10,252 nucleotides of DNA from contig JALRJA010000051.1 in the NCBI GenBank assembly GCA_023255235.1, forward strand, positions 1 through 10,252. Direction: 5' to 3'. Below are positions 1 to 6,234 of this stretch, piece by piece; the first letter of the stretch is position 1; every line of letters begins with the position of its first letter. A model generated the notes under the pieces. That model was not told where the DNA came from. It made no database searches and saw only the letters and a list, made by a program, of their open reading frames with translations. A program made the position numbers and the translations under genes. The DNA comes from Flaviramulus sp. (lineage in GTDB: Bacteria; Bacteroidota; Bacteroidia; Flavobacteriales; Flavobacteriaceae).

Positions 1-875
1 AAGCCAATCTCATTAAAGGAAAACCCATATCAGGCATACAAAATATCATTGCTGTAGCATCAGGCAAAGGAGGCGTTGGCAAATCTACTGTTACAGCAAA
101 TTTAGCGGTAACCCTAGCCCAAATGGGGTTTAAGGTAGGCGTTTTAGATGCCGATATTTATGGTCCTTCTATACCAATAATGTTTGATGTAGAAGCAGAA
201 AAACCCTTAGCAGTAAATATAGATGGGAAATCTAAAATGAAACCCATTGAAAACTATGGTATTAAAATACTATCCATTGGTTTTTTTACCCAACCCAATC
301 AAGCAGTTGTTTGGCGAGGACCAATGGCAGCCAAAGCACTCAACCAAATGATTTTTGATGCCCATTGGGGAGAACTAGACTTTATGCTAATTGATTTACC
401 ACCCGGAACCGGCGATATTCATTTAAGCATTATGCAATCTTTGCCAATAACAGGAGCCGTTGTAGTTAGCACACCTCAAAACATAGCCCTTGCCGATGCT
501 AAAAAAGGCGTTGCCATGTTTCAACAAGAAAGCATTAGCGTACCTGTTTTAGGAATTATAGAAAACATGGCATATTTTACCCCTGCCGAACTACCCAATA
601 ATAAATACTATATTTTTGGAAAAGATGGCGCAAAAAACCTTGCCGAAGACTTAAAAGTGCCTTTTTTAGGCAACATTCCGTTGGTGCAAAGCATTAGAGA
701 AGCTGCCGATGTAGGACGACCAGCCGCCTTACAAACAGCAACACAAATAGAGCAAGCTTTTGAAGAATTAACAAAAAAAGTGGTTCAAGAAGTTGTTAAC
801 CGAAACCAAACCTTACCACCCACAGAAGCTATTAGAATTACAACTATGGCAGGATGTTCTGCAGTAAAAAAATAA
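1..875 (+). CDS. mrp: Mrp/NBP35 (ApbC)-family Fe-S carrier P-loop ATPase, 5' partial
   Basis: The gene is cut by the left edge; the first full codon is at base 3 and the frame stays open to TAA at 873-875, about 290 visible residues. Family members bind ATP and carry or insert Fe-S clusters in the cytoplasm. The deviant Walker A GKGGVGKST is at bases 63-89. The switch region DADIYGPS follows at about 147, and LIDLPPGTGD with the switch II aspartate at about 390. Full-length relatives (roughly 370 residues) carry a small N-terminal MIP18/DUF59 domain; that part would lie upstream of the window. An internal ATG at 123 lies after the Walker A and is not the start. The CxxC usually found after the ENM(A/S)YF motif is absent (here ENMAYFTPAELPNNKYYIFG), and the only visible Cys is in the C-terminal MAGCSAV. 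The Nfu gene begins 3 bases after the stop, which suggests one operon. Family assignment is secure; the exact cluster chemistry is inferred. Confidence 0.95.
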   Translation, partial: ANLIKGKPISGIQNIIAVASGKGGVGKSTVTANLAVTLAQMGFKVGVLDADIYGPSIPIMFDVEAEKPLAVNIDGKSKMKPIENYGIKILSIGFFTQPNQAVVWRGPMAAKALNQMIFDAHWGELDFMLIDLPPGTGDIHLSIMQSLPITGAVVVSTPQNIALADAKKGVAMFQQESISVPVLGIIENMAYFTPAELPNNKYYIFGKDGAKNLAEDLKVPFLGNIPLVQSIREAADVGRPAALQTATQIEQAFEELTKKVVQEVVNRNQTLPPTEAIRITTMAGCSAVKK

Positions 876-878
876 AAT

Positions 879-1121
879 ATGACAACAGAAGAACTACGAA
901 TTAATGTTGAAAAAGCTTTAGACGAAATTCGTCCTTTTTTACAAAGCGACGGCGGCGATATATCGCTCATATCTATAGAAGACAATAAACTAGTAAAAGT
1001 ACAACTAAAAGGAGCATGTGTTGGTTGCAGCGTTAACCAAATGACCTTAAAATCGGGTGTAGAAATGACCATAAAAAAATACGCTCCCCAAATAGAACAA
1101 GTGCTAAATATTGAAGCATAA
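879..1121 (+). CDS. NifU C-terminal domain (Nfu-type) Fe-S scaffold/carrier protein
   Basis: This is an 80-residue protein consisting only of the NifU C-terminal domain. Nfu domains hold a labile [4Fe-4S] cluster at a CxxC motif, usually bridging two subunits, and pass it to target apoproteins in the cytoplasm. The sequence shows the family signature: an N-terminal helix followed by RPFLQSDGGDISL (residues 18-30), then GACVGC with Cys47 and Cys50, then a helix leading to QIEQVLNIEA at the end. It has neither the NifU scaffold domain nor the A-type domain of NfuA, so it is a minimal stand-alone form. The ATG lies 3 bases after the stop of the Mrp-type ATPase, and a ferredoxin follows, so the three genes probably form a Fe-S operon. 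The opposite-strand open frame over 785-1072 is a shadow of this gene. Confidence 0.94.
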   Translation: MTTEELRINVEKALDEIRPFLQSDGGDISLISIEDNKLVKVQLKGACVGCSVNQMTLKSGVEMTIKKYAPQIEQVLNIEA

Positions 1122-1178
1122 ATTCAAACAAAAAACCAAAACAAAAAACCCCGCATTAGGAGTCACTAAAACACAAGA

Positions 1179-1508
1179 ATGACCGATATCAATATAAAAA
1201 TCACAGACAGACAAGGAAAAACCCATCAAGTCATCGCACCAACAGACATGGCAATGAACCTCATGGAAGTAGTCAGATCCTATGAATTAGCTCCCGAAGG
1301 AACCATAGGAGTATGCGGCGGTATGGCTATGTGTGCCTCTTGCCAATGCTATGTGCTAAGCGACACCAATTTACCAGAAAAAAGCGATGACGAAGAAGCC
1401 ATGTTATCAGAAGCCTTTTACGTAAAACAAAACAGTAGGTTGGGCTGTCAAATACAAATCACACCAGAAATGAACGGGCTAGAAGTAGAACTAGCACCCG
1501 AATCATAA
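1179..1508 (+). CDS. Adrenodoxin/Isc-type [2Fe-2S] ferredoxin
   Basis: A soluble 109-residue electron carrier. Four cysteines match the adrenodoxin-type pattern C-x5-C-x2-C...C: Cys46, Cys52 and Cys55 in GVCGGMAMCASC, and Cys90 in SRLGCQI. Cys57 is an extra. The acidic stretch around residues 67-78 (EKSDDEEAMLSE) sits where vertebrate and bacterial adrenodoxins dock to their reductases. Members of this subgroup feed electrons to Fe-S cluster assembly (Isc Fdx) or to oxygenases. Its position 57 bases downstream of the Nfu gene on the same strand favours the Fe-S assembly role, but no reductase or cysteine desulfurase is in view. An AGGAG at 1158-1162 is about 16 bases from the ATG, too far to be a normal Shine-Dalgarno sequence. 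The family call is firm; the partner is inferred. Confidence 0.94.
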   Translation: MTDINIKITDRQGKTHQVIAPTDMAMNLMEVVRSYELAPEGTIGVCGGMAMCASCQCYVLSDTNLPEKSDDEEAMLSEAFYVKQNSRLGCQIQITPEMNGLEVELAPES

Positions 1509-1544
1509 ACCCTATTTAATACAATTAGCACAGTATTTATTATG

Positions 1545-1654
1545 GCGTTACCCTGTCGGGTCGGGCTTTCCATTGCAATCTTTTTTAAAACACAACAAAA
1601 ACACAATAAACAAAGGTGTTTTTAAAAAAGGATTTTCATTTCAATCCCTAACGC
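1545..1654. repeat. Palindromic intergenic element (110 bp)
   Basis: The ends are inverted: GCGTTA at 1545-1550 and TAACGC at 1649-1654. Inside is a long stem: AATCTTTTTTAAAACAC (1577-1593) pairs with GTGTTTTTAAAAAAGGATT (1616-1634), leaving two single-base bulges and a 22-base A-rich loop. The flanks GGGCTTTCC... and ...CAATCCC are also weakly complementary. The GC-rich patch at 1551-1570 stands out from the A/T-rich surroundings. From memory, unverified, similar strings (GCGTTAGGGATTGAA... and GGAAAGCCCGAC on the minus strand) recur between genes in Flavobacteriaceae. The stem has no T-run directly after it on the plus strand, so it is not a typical intrinsic terminator. A repeated extragenic palindrome is the best guess. 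Confidence 0.5.
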
Positions 1655-1656
1655 AA

Positions 1657-1750
1657 CACCAAAAAACAGGAGATTAAAACCTCACACTCAAATAAAACAA
1701 AAACAAAAGAAATTAATTATACCTAATGGGTTTTTAAATCAGTTCTTTTT
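1657..1750. repeat. Direct repeat copy A, upstream of the toxin-antitoxin pair
   Basis: Aligned by eye with 2367-2459: seven substitutions and one single-A indel over 94 positions, about 91% identity, in the same orientation and offset by 709-710 bases. Conserved blocks include CAGGAGATTAAAACCTCACA and TACCTAATGGGTTTTTAA. Copy A begins 2 bases after the palindromic element. Read on the minus strand it still spells KELI-stop in register with the KELS-stop of the acyltransferase that ends in copy B. Confidence 0.85.
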
Positions 1751-1837
1751 AGCCTCCAGCCCTACATCAATACTACACAAATGTTAGCAAAAACACAAGA
1801 AAAATTGTTTTTCAATCAAACATTTGGTAAATAATTG

Positions 1838-1845
1838 TACTTTTG
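1838..1845 (+). promoter_or_regulatory. Possible Bacteroidota -7 box for the toxin-antitoxin pair
   Basis: TACTTTTG matches the Bacteroidota -7 consensus TAnnTTTG and lies 16 bases before the antitoxin ATG, which would give a very short leader. I find no TTTG/TTG at the usual ~19-base spacing upstream; the nearest TTG (1824-1826) is too close. The call therefore rests on the -7 element alone. Confidence 0.35.
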
Positions 1846-1861
1846 AATAAATACTCTCGTT

Positions 1862-2098
1862 ATGGATTTTCAAACCAGAAAACTTAATTTAATAACCTAT
1901 TTAGCTCAAATTAAGGACGAAATATTGTTTGATAAATTGGAAAATTATATCTTAAAAACAGAGACTGAACATAATCCTGACTTAAAACCATTTACAATTG
2001 AAGAGTTAATCAATAGAATTAAAAAGTCTGAATTAGATTTTAAAAATGGAAGATTTAAAAGTCAAGAAGATTTGGAGAAAATATCTGCCAATTGGTAA
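1862..2098 (+). CDS. Antitoxin of a ParE/RelE-type toxin-antitoxin pair
   Basis: A 78-residue, highly charged protein. The second half (FTIEELINRIKKSELDFKNGRFKSQEDLEK, residues 44-73) resembles the C-terminal part of small Bacteroidota antitoxins that pair with ParE-like toxins, a helix followed by a GR(F/V)xSQEDLEK-type tail that wraps the toxin. The N-terminal part (MDFQTRKLNLITYLAQIKDE) is predicted helical; I see no clear ribbon-helix-helix or HTH signature, so the DNA-binding mode is open. In this family the antitoxin neutralises the toxin by direct binding and usually represses the operon. It ends at 2096-2098, two bases before the toxin ATG, the coupled order typical of type II pairs. 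The reading frame looks intact. The pair is bounded by ~94-bp direct repeats. Assignment rests on context plus family resemblance. Confidence 0.75.
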   Translation: MDFQTRKLNLITYLAQIKDEILFDKLENYILKTETEHNPDLKPFTIEELINRIKKSELDFKNGRFKSQEDLEKISANW

Positions 2099-2100
2099 AG

Positions 2101-2352
2101 ATGAAACTAGTTTGGACTGATTTTGCAATTAGAAATTTAAAAGATATTTTTGACTATTATTCTACTAAAGTGAGTAAACAAGTGGCTCATAAAATTAGAA
2201 GACAAATTCTAAACAATAACCACAGATATTTAGTAAGTGGTAATCACAAATTGATTTATAGAATAGTAGGCGATGAAATCATAATTAATGATGTTTTTGA
2301 CACAAGACAAAATCTATCTAAAATGAACGATGAAAAGAGAATTCCAGAATAA
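2101..2352 (+). CDS. ParE/RelE-family toxin, probably internally deleted
   Basis: Start chosen at ATG 2101, two bases after the antitoxin stop, giving MKLVWTDFAI..., the usual opening of this family. A TTG at 2092 would add three residues and overlap the antitoxin. ParE-type toxins poison gyrase, while RelE-type toxins cut ribosome-bound mRNA; which applies here cannot be told. The N-terminal helical hairpin (residues 1-40, FAIRNLKDIFDYYSTKVSKQ) and the C-terminal strands (HRYLVSGNHKLIYRI, then IIINDVFDTRQN) are clear. The linking block with the usual L...P..G...P.L pattern is missing: RRQILN at about 33-38 runs directly into NNHRYLV. The protein has 83 residues against about 100 in relatives, so roughly 20-25 residues are absent without breaking the frame. 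The fold core is probably damaged and the toxin may be inactive; a functional short variant cannot be excluded. Confidence 0.75.
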   Translation: MKLVWTDFAIRNLKDIFDYYSTKVSKQVAHKIRRQILNNNHRYLVSGNHKLIYRIVGDEIIINDVFDTRQNLSKMNDEKRIPE

Positions 2353-2366
2353 AGTACTTCTGCAAA

Positions 2367-2459
2367 CACCAAAAACAGGAGATTAAAACCTCACATTCAA
2401 ATAAAATAAAAACAAAAGAGATTAATTGTACCTAATGGGTTTTTAACTCAGCTCTTTGT
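2367..2459. repeat. Direct repeat copy B, downstream of the toxin-antitoxin pair
   Basis: Second copy of the repeat at 1657-1750 (about 91% identical). It fills most of the gap between the convergent toxin and acyltransferase genes and runs 17 bases into the acyltransferase, covering its stop codon (TTA at 2443-2445 on the plus strand) and its last codons. Similarity ends at about 2459. Within both copies TTAAAACC and GGTTTTTAA are near-complementary and could pair, but the loop is long, so a terminator role is not claimed. Confidence 0.85.
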
Positions 2460-3651
2460 TGGCAACGCGCTTTTTTATTGTTTTTCTCAGATATTTTCGT
2501 CCATTTAGAAATTCTCCAATAAAAGTGTTTCTTACAAAAAAATGATAGCTAAAAAAGCAAATTATAGTTGTTATTGAAAGAACTATTAGAAATTTTCCAA
2601 TTGCAGGTAATCGTAAATTCCAAATAAAAACAGGAATAATTGCAGTCAAAGGTAAATGAATTAAATAAACCCAATAGGAAGAATCTGAAATGTAACGCAT
2701 TCTTGCCGAGTGTTTACTGCCGTATCTAATAAAAAGACCAGTAATTCCAAACATAAATAAACAGACAACAACAGAACTATATAAAATCAATATTCCAGAA
2801 CTACCATTTGGTTCCAGTTTAGAGTTTTGAATTGTCAAACCTTGGATTGCGACCAAAACAATTGCTAAAATTGTACAAGTCCAATCATAGCGAACAAAGC
2901 TATCTAAATGGTGTTTTGATTTGAATAGGACCCAACCAATCAAATAGAAAATGAAATAATAGGTAAATGTTCTCAAATCAGGAATTAAAGAAACTGAGGC
3001 TTCAACCATTGAAGTTCCCAAAAGGGTTAATGTTAGAAAAATCAACCCTGAAAAAACTATAATTCGAGCTAGTGGTTTTTGTATGACCCACTCAAATGTT
3101 TTTGTAATTGCTTGGGTAATTTCCCCTTTGTTTTTAAGCACAAGTCCTAATATTACAGTTGTTCCTGTTATCAATGACAGATAATACAAAAACCACAAGT
3201 GCGATGTTGTTTTTGGTAAAAAAGCTGAAATACTTGTAAATGGTTCTAAAGCAATTTTAAATGGATCCTGTTGGTGTGAAAAAACCGCATTTGTATAACC
3301 AAATGTAAATACTATTATTGGCCAAAGAAGAAATAAAAAAACAATGAAAGGTAAAACTATTCTTGAAATTCTGTTCTTTATCATTTGTATGGGTTGTCTT
3401 TCATAAAACAGCATTGCTCCAAAAAAACCAGCAACAAGAAAAAATATTGGCATTCTGAAAGAATGAATCAAAAAAACCAAGGAATCACTAAAAATATGTG
3501 TAGTTTTTGGGTCTTTTAGAGACCACGCATCTCCGTGATAAGTTACATTATATGTCAATGCCGAATGCAAAACAAGCCCCAAAAGCATCATAATTGCTCG
3601 TAAAGAGTCCAGAGAGTGTATTCGTTCAGTTTTTTGCAATTTTTGATTCAA
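2443..3651 (-). CDS. Acyltransferase family 3 integral membrane protein (OpgC/OafA-like)
   Basis: A 402-residue polytopic membrane protein with about ten hydrophobic segments. Family 3 acyltransferases move acetyl or succinyl groups across the inner membrane onto glycans, glucans or lipids. Visible motifs: RIHSLDSLRA...LVLHS with Asp15, Arg18 and the conserved His29; FRMPIFFLVAGFFG around Arg66; SHLWFLYYL at 150-158; and the C-terminal YISDSSYWVYLIHLPL (320-335). The arrangement most resembles OpgC-like (glucan-modifying) members, but no partner glycan gene is nearby and the substrate is unknown. The start is odd: the open frame begins with TTG at 3649-3651, an in-frame stop lies at 3661-3663, and the first ATG (residue 21) falls inside the conserved motif. 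The last five codons lie in direct repeat B. No TAnnTTTG box was found in the 60-base gap to the acyl-CoA dehydrogenase, so readthrough is possible. Confidence 0.9.
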   Translation of the reverse strand: MNQKLQKTERIHSLDSLRAIMMLLGLVLHSALTYNVTYHGDAWSLKDPKTTHIFSDSLVFLIHSFRMPIFFLVAGFFGAMLFYERQPIQMIKNRISRIVLPFIVFLFLLWPIIVFTFGYTNAVFSHQQDPFKIALEPFTSISAFLPKTTSHLWFLYYLSLITGTTVILGLVLKNKGEITQAITKTFEWVIQKPLARIIVFSGLIFLTLTLLGTSMVEASVSLIPDLRTFTYYFIFYLIGWVLFKSKHHLDSFVRYDWTCTILAIVLVAIQGLTIQNSKLEPNGSSGILILYSSVVVCLFMFGITGLFIRYGSKHSARMRYISDSSYWVYLIHLPLTAIIPVFIWNLRLPAIGKFLIVLSITTIICFFSYHFFVRNTFIGEFLNGRKYLRKTIKKRVANKELS

Positions 3652-3711
3652 TACTTTGTTCTATTCCAGTTTTTTAAAGTTTGGAATGCCTTTTTAACTT
3701 GTTTACAATCC

Positions 3712-4890
3712 TTATTTAAAAGCATTTAATCCTGTTACATCAAACCCTGTAATTAGTAAATGAATATCATGAGTTCCTTCATAAGTAATCACACTTTCTA
3801 AATTCATAGAATGACGCATAATGCTATACTCACCTGTAATGCCCATGCCTCCAAGTATTTGCCTTGCTTCTCTGGCAATTTGTATAGCCATTTCTACATT
3901 ATTGCGTTTAGCCATAGAAATTTGTGCTGAGCTTGCTGTGCCATTGTCTCGCATAACACCTAGTCGCCAAGCCAAAAGTTGGGCTTTTGTAATTTCAGTA
4001 ATCATCTCGGCTAACTTTTTTTGTTGCAATTGAAACTGCCCAATTGGTTTTCCAAATTGCATGCGTTCTTTACTGTATCTTAAAGCGGTATCATAACAAT
4101 CCATAGCGGCACCAATAGCACCCCAAGCAATACCATATCGTGCAGAGTCTAAACAGCCAAGTGGTGCACCCAAACCAGATTTGTTTGGCAGCAAATTTTC
4201 TTTAGGAATTTTTACATTATTAAAAATAAGCTCACCTGTTGCCGAAGCTCGTAGCGACCATTTATTGTGCGTCTCTGGTGTTGAGAATCCTTCCATACCA
4301 CGCTCTACAATTAAGCCGTGAATACGTCCTGTTTCGTTTTTTGCCCAAACAACAGCAACATCTGCAAATGGAGCGTTACTAATCCACATTTTTGAGCCAT
4401 TTAATAAATAGTGGTCTCCTTTATCTTTAAAATTAGTTATCATATCACCTGGGTTACTACCATGGTCTGGTTCTGTTAAACCAAAACAACCCATCCACTG
4501 ACCACTAGCCAATTTGGGCAAGTATTTTTGACGTTGCATTTCGGTTCCATATTTCCAAATAGGGTACATCACTAATGATGATTGCACCGATGCTGTACTT
4601 CTTACACCCGAATCGCCACGTTCTATTTCCTGCATAATTAAACCATAAGAAATTTGGTCTAAACCGGCACCGCCATATTCCATGGGAATATAAGGACCAA
4701 AAGCACCAATTTCAGCTAAACCATTAATAATTTGCTTAGGGAATTCGGCTTTTTGAGCATATTGTTCAATAATTGGCGATACCTCGCGTTTTACCCAATC
4801 GCGAGCAGCACTTCTAACCAATTTATGTTCGCTGGTTAAGAGTTCATCTAAGTTGTAATAATCTGGGGCATTAAATAAATCTGGTTTCAT
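3712..4890 (-). CDS. gcdH: Acyl-CoA dehydrogenase, glutaryl-CoA dehydrogenase-like
   Basis: A full-length 392-residue flavoenzyme of the acyl-CoA dehydrogenase family: FAD-dependent alpha,beta-oxidation of an acyl-CoA thioester, with electrons passed to ETF. Subfamily signs of glutaryl-CoA dehydrogenase (oxidation plus decarboxylation to crotonyl-CoA in lysine and tryptophan breakdown) are GVRSTASVQSSLVM at 95-108 with Arg97, and FGLTEPDHGSNPGDM at 136-150. The catalytic base fits Glu371 in YEGTHDIH near the C-terminus. The FAD-binding helix region ERMQFGKPIGQFQLQQKKLAEM (275-296) and RQILGGMGITGEYSI (343-357) are typical. It is predicted to be cytoplasmic. ATG at 4888-4890; a weak TACTTTTT box lies just upstream (4897-4904 on the plus strand). 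The neighbours are unrelated, so it is probably its own unit. The family is certain; the glutaryl-CoA substrate is likely but not proven from sequence alone. Confidence 0.93.
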   Translation of the reverse strand: MKPDLFNAPDYYNLDELLTSEHKLVRSAARDWVKREVSPIIEQYAQKAEFPKQIINGLAEIGAFGPYIPMEYGGAGLDQISYGLIMQEIERGDSGVRSTASVQSSLVMYPIWKYGTEMQRQKYLPKLASGQWMGCFGLTEPDHGSNPGDMITNFKDKGDHYLLNGSKMWISNAPFADVAVVWAKNETGRIHGLIVERGMEGFSTPETHNKWSLRASATGELIFNNVKIPKENLLPNKSGLGAPLGCLDSARYGIAWGAIGAAMDCYDTALRYSKERMQFGKPIGQFQLQQKKLAEMITEITKAQLLAWRLGVMRDNGTASSAQISMAKRNNVEMAIQIAREARQILGGMGITGEYSIMRHSMNLESVITYEGTHDIHLLITGFDVTGLNAFK

Positions 4891-4989
4891 ACAATTAAAA
4901 AGTATTCAGTATAACTACAAATTTATTGAAAAAAAGAACCAATGAATGTCTTTTTTTAAGAATATATTAAAACAATAGCCTCAATTAAA

Positions 4990-5700
4990 TTACATTTTTA
5001 AATAGAAGTCTTTTGTTAGTTCTATGTAATCTGGTGTATATTGATGCCTGCCGGTTTCAATAATTAGGGTAGTTTCTTTTATTTGACTAGGTTGAAATGA
5101 AAATTTTATTAAACTGCGTTTAATTTGTGATGTTGGATTTCCTTTAACACGAAGTATTTTGTTGGGAAACAGTTTGTGTTTTGAAGCATTTGTAATAAAT
5201 AACGCTTCTTCTTTAAAAGGAATAATAACCGAAAAAATACCATTTTCAGAAAGTAATTTAGACACACAGTCTAATAAATATGCAAAAGGCATGGCGTCTT
5301 GAAATCGGGCTAAATCGCGTTGTGTATTGGTTGTTTTAAAATCTTCAGAATAAAACGGCGGATTACAAATTATTAAATCATAAGAATCAGTTACTTCATT
5401 TGTAAATTCTTCTAATGATGCATGATAGCAAAACAGCCTGTCACACCAAGGAGATTCTTCAAAATTAGTAACACACTGTTCGTAGCTTTTGTCTTCAATT
5501 TCTATGGCATCAATTAGTTGTGATTGGCTTCTTTGTGCCATCATAAGAGATAAAATTCCTGTGCCGGCACCTATATCTAAAATAGTGTTTGGGTTGTGCT
5601 TTAAATAGGTCCAAGCTCCTAGCAAAATAGCATCGGTGCCAATTTTCATGGCACTTTGATGTTGATATACTGAAAACTGTTTTAATTGAAAAGGGTTCAT
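4990..5700 (-). CDS. trmN6: tRNA1(Val) (adenine(37)-N6)-methyltransferase, YfiC/TrmN6 family
   Basis: A 236-residue SAM-dependent methyltransferase, full length for YfiC/TrmN6, which methylates N6 of A37 in the valine tRNA in E. coli. Visible elements: the family opening FQLKQFSVYQHQSAMKIGTDAILLGAW (residues 4-30), SAM motif I LDIGAGTG (41-48), the acidic residue after strand 2 in AIEIED (65-70), and the catalytic NPPF at 113-116 that marks amino-group N-methyltransferases acting on adenine. The ATG (5698-5700) shares one base with the stop of rimM (TAATG on the minus strand), so translation is probably coupled. It is the last gene of the rpsP-rimM-trmN6 run. The tRNA target is taken from the family; related NPPF enzymes on other RNAs are a weaker alternative. 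Confidence 0.9.
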   Translation of the reverse strand: MNPFQLKQFSVYQHQSAMKIGTDAILLGAWTYLKHNPNTILDIGAGTGILSLMMAQRSQSQLIDAIEIEDKSYEQCVTNFEESPWCDRLFCYHASLEEFTNEVTDSYDLIICNPPFYSEDFKTTNTQRDLARFQDAMPFAYLLDCVSKLLSENGIFSVIIPFKEEALFITNASKHKLFPNKILRVKGNPTSQIKRSLIKFSFQPSQIKETTLIIETGRHQYTPDYIELTKDFYLKM

Positions 5701-6224
5701 TAAAGGTATAAATCTATCAATCCTTCGGGAGTTTCAACAACAATTGTTTTTGTTTTTCTGTCAACGTTTATAATCAAGTCGTCATTCATAGGAATTAAAA
5801 TGGTTTTACCATTTTTTTCAATTTCAAAAAGAGCTTGTGCTGTGCTGTCGTTAATAGCTACAATTTTTCCAACGTCACCATAGTTTTTATCGGTTATTAA
5901 AAAACCAATAACTTCATGAAAATAAAATTTATTTCCATCTAATTTTGGCAACAATTCTAAGGGTAAAAACACCTCGCTTTTAAGTAGTGCATCGGCATCG
6001 TTTTCTGTATTAACATCTTCAAATTGCACACGTAATAAATTAGATTTATGTAACTGTGCAGTTTCTATAAAAAAAGGAATTAAAGCGTTGCGAACCTCAA
6101 TAAATACGGCATCTAAACCTTCGTAAATTTCTGGCTGATCTGTATCTAGTTTTATGAGCAACTCACCTTTAAAACTATATTTTTTAACAATTTTACCTAA
6201 GTAAAAACAATCTTCTTTTTTCAT
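5700..6224 (-). CDS. rimM: 16S rRNA processing / 30S maturation factor RimM
   Basis: A 174-residue protein of normal length with the two RimM domains. The N-terminal beta-barrel starts DCFYLGKIVKKYSFKGELLIK (residues 5-25), with the conserved G-x-(I/V)...G-E/K-(L/V) pattern. The C-terminal PRC-barrel begins at FYFHEVIGF (100-108) and ends with ILIPMNDDLI (142-151) and PEGLIDLYL. RimM binds S19 in the 30S head and assists late 30S assembly in the cytoplasm. It follows rpsP, the classical gene order, but a perfect terminator-like palindrome (6241-6262) sits 17-38 bases before its ATG, so its output may be set by readthrough. The stop codon overlaps the start of the tRNA methyltransferase gene by one base. 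Confidence 0.95.
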   Translation of the reverse strand: MKKEDCFYLGKIVKKYSFKGELLIKLDTDQPEIYEGLDAVFIEVRNALIPFFIETAQLHKSNLLRVQFEDVNTENDADALLKSEVFLPLELLPKLDGNKFYFHEVIGFLITDKNYGDVGKIVAINDSTAQALFEIEKNGKTILIPMNDDLIINVDRKTKTIVVETPEGLIDLYL

Positions 6225-6234
6225 TTTAATAAAA

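Larger units (their letters stand above)
1509..1861. other. Gene-free 353-bp spacer between the ferredoxin and the toxin-antitoxin pair
   Basis: No coding frame is supported here. The spacer holds a palindromic element (1545-1654), the first copy of a ~94-bp direct repeat (1657-1750), about 90 bases with no recognised structure (1751-1837), and a -7-like promoter box (1838-1845) before the antitoxin start. No U-tract terminator for the ferredoxin operon was recognised unless the palindromic element serves as one. Confidence 0.7.

Noticed and set aside
785..1072. Minus-strand open frame of 95 codons opposite the Nfu gene
   Set aside because: It covers the end of the ATPase gene and most of the Nfu gene, both clear families; the translation looks like a shadow with no recognisable domain.
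1646..1790. Possible integron attC site (CCTAAC near 1647-1652 and GTTAGC near 1784-1789) upstream of the toxin-antitoxin pair
   Set aside because: The two ends do not fit RYYYAAC/GTTRRRY as a complementary pair, there is no convincing inner L-box pairing, and no matching site follows the toxin. The repeats flanking the pair are a different sequence.
2092..2100. TTG start for the toxin, overlapping the antitoxin stop
   Set aside because: The ATG at 2101 gives the family's usual N-terminus (MKLVWTDF), and the extra three residues have no counterpart.
3663..3687. ATTCCA...TGGAAT inverted repeat between the acyl-CoA dehydrogenase and acyltransferase genes
   Set aside because: Only 6 bp with a 13-base loop and no T-run on the strand that would need a terminator.
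3821..4033. Plus-strand open frame of 70 codons
   Set aside because: Antisense to the conserved acyl-CoA dehydrogenase core; no family features.
4929..4957. A/T-only stem (AAAAAAAGA...TCTTTTTTT) as a terminator after the tRNA methyltransferase gene
   Set aside because: The 9-bp stem has a single G-C pair and an 11-base loop, so it is expected often by chance in such A/T-rich DNA.
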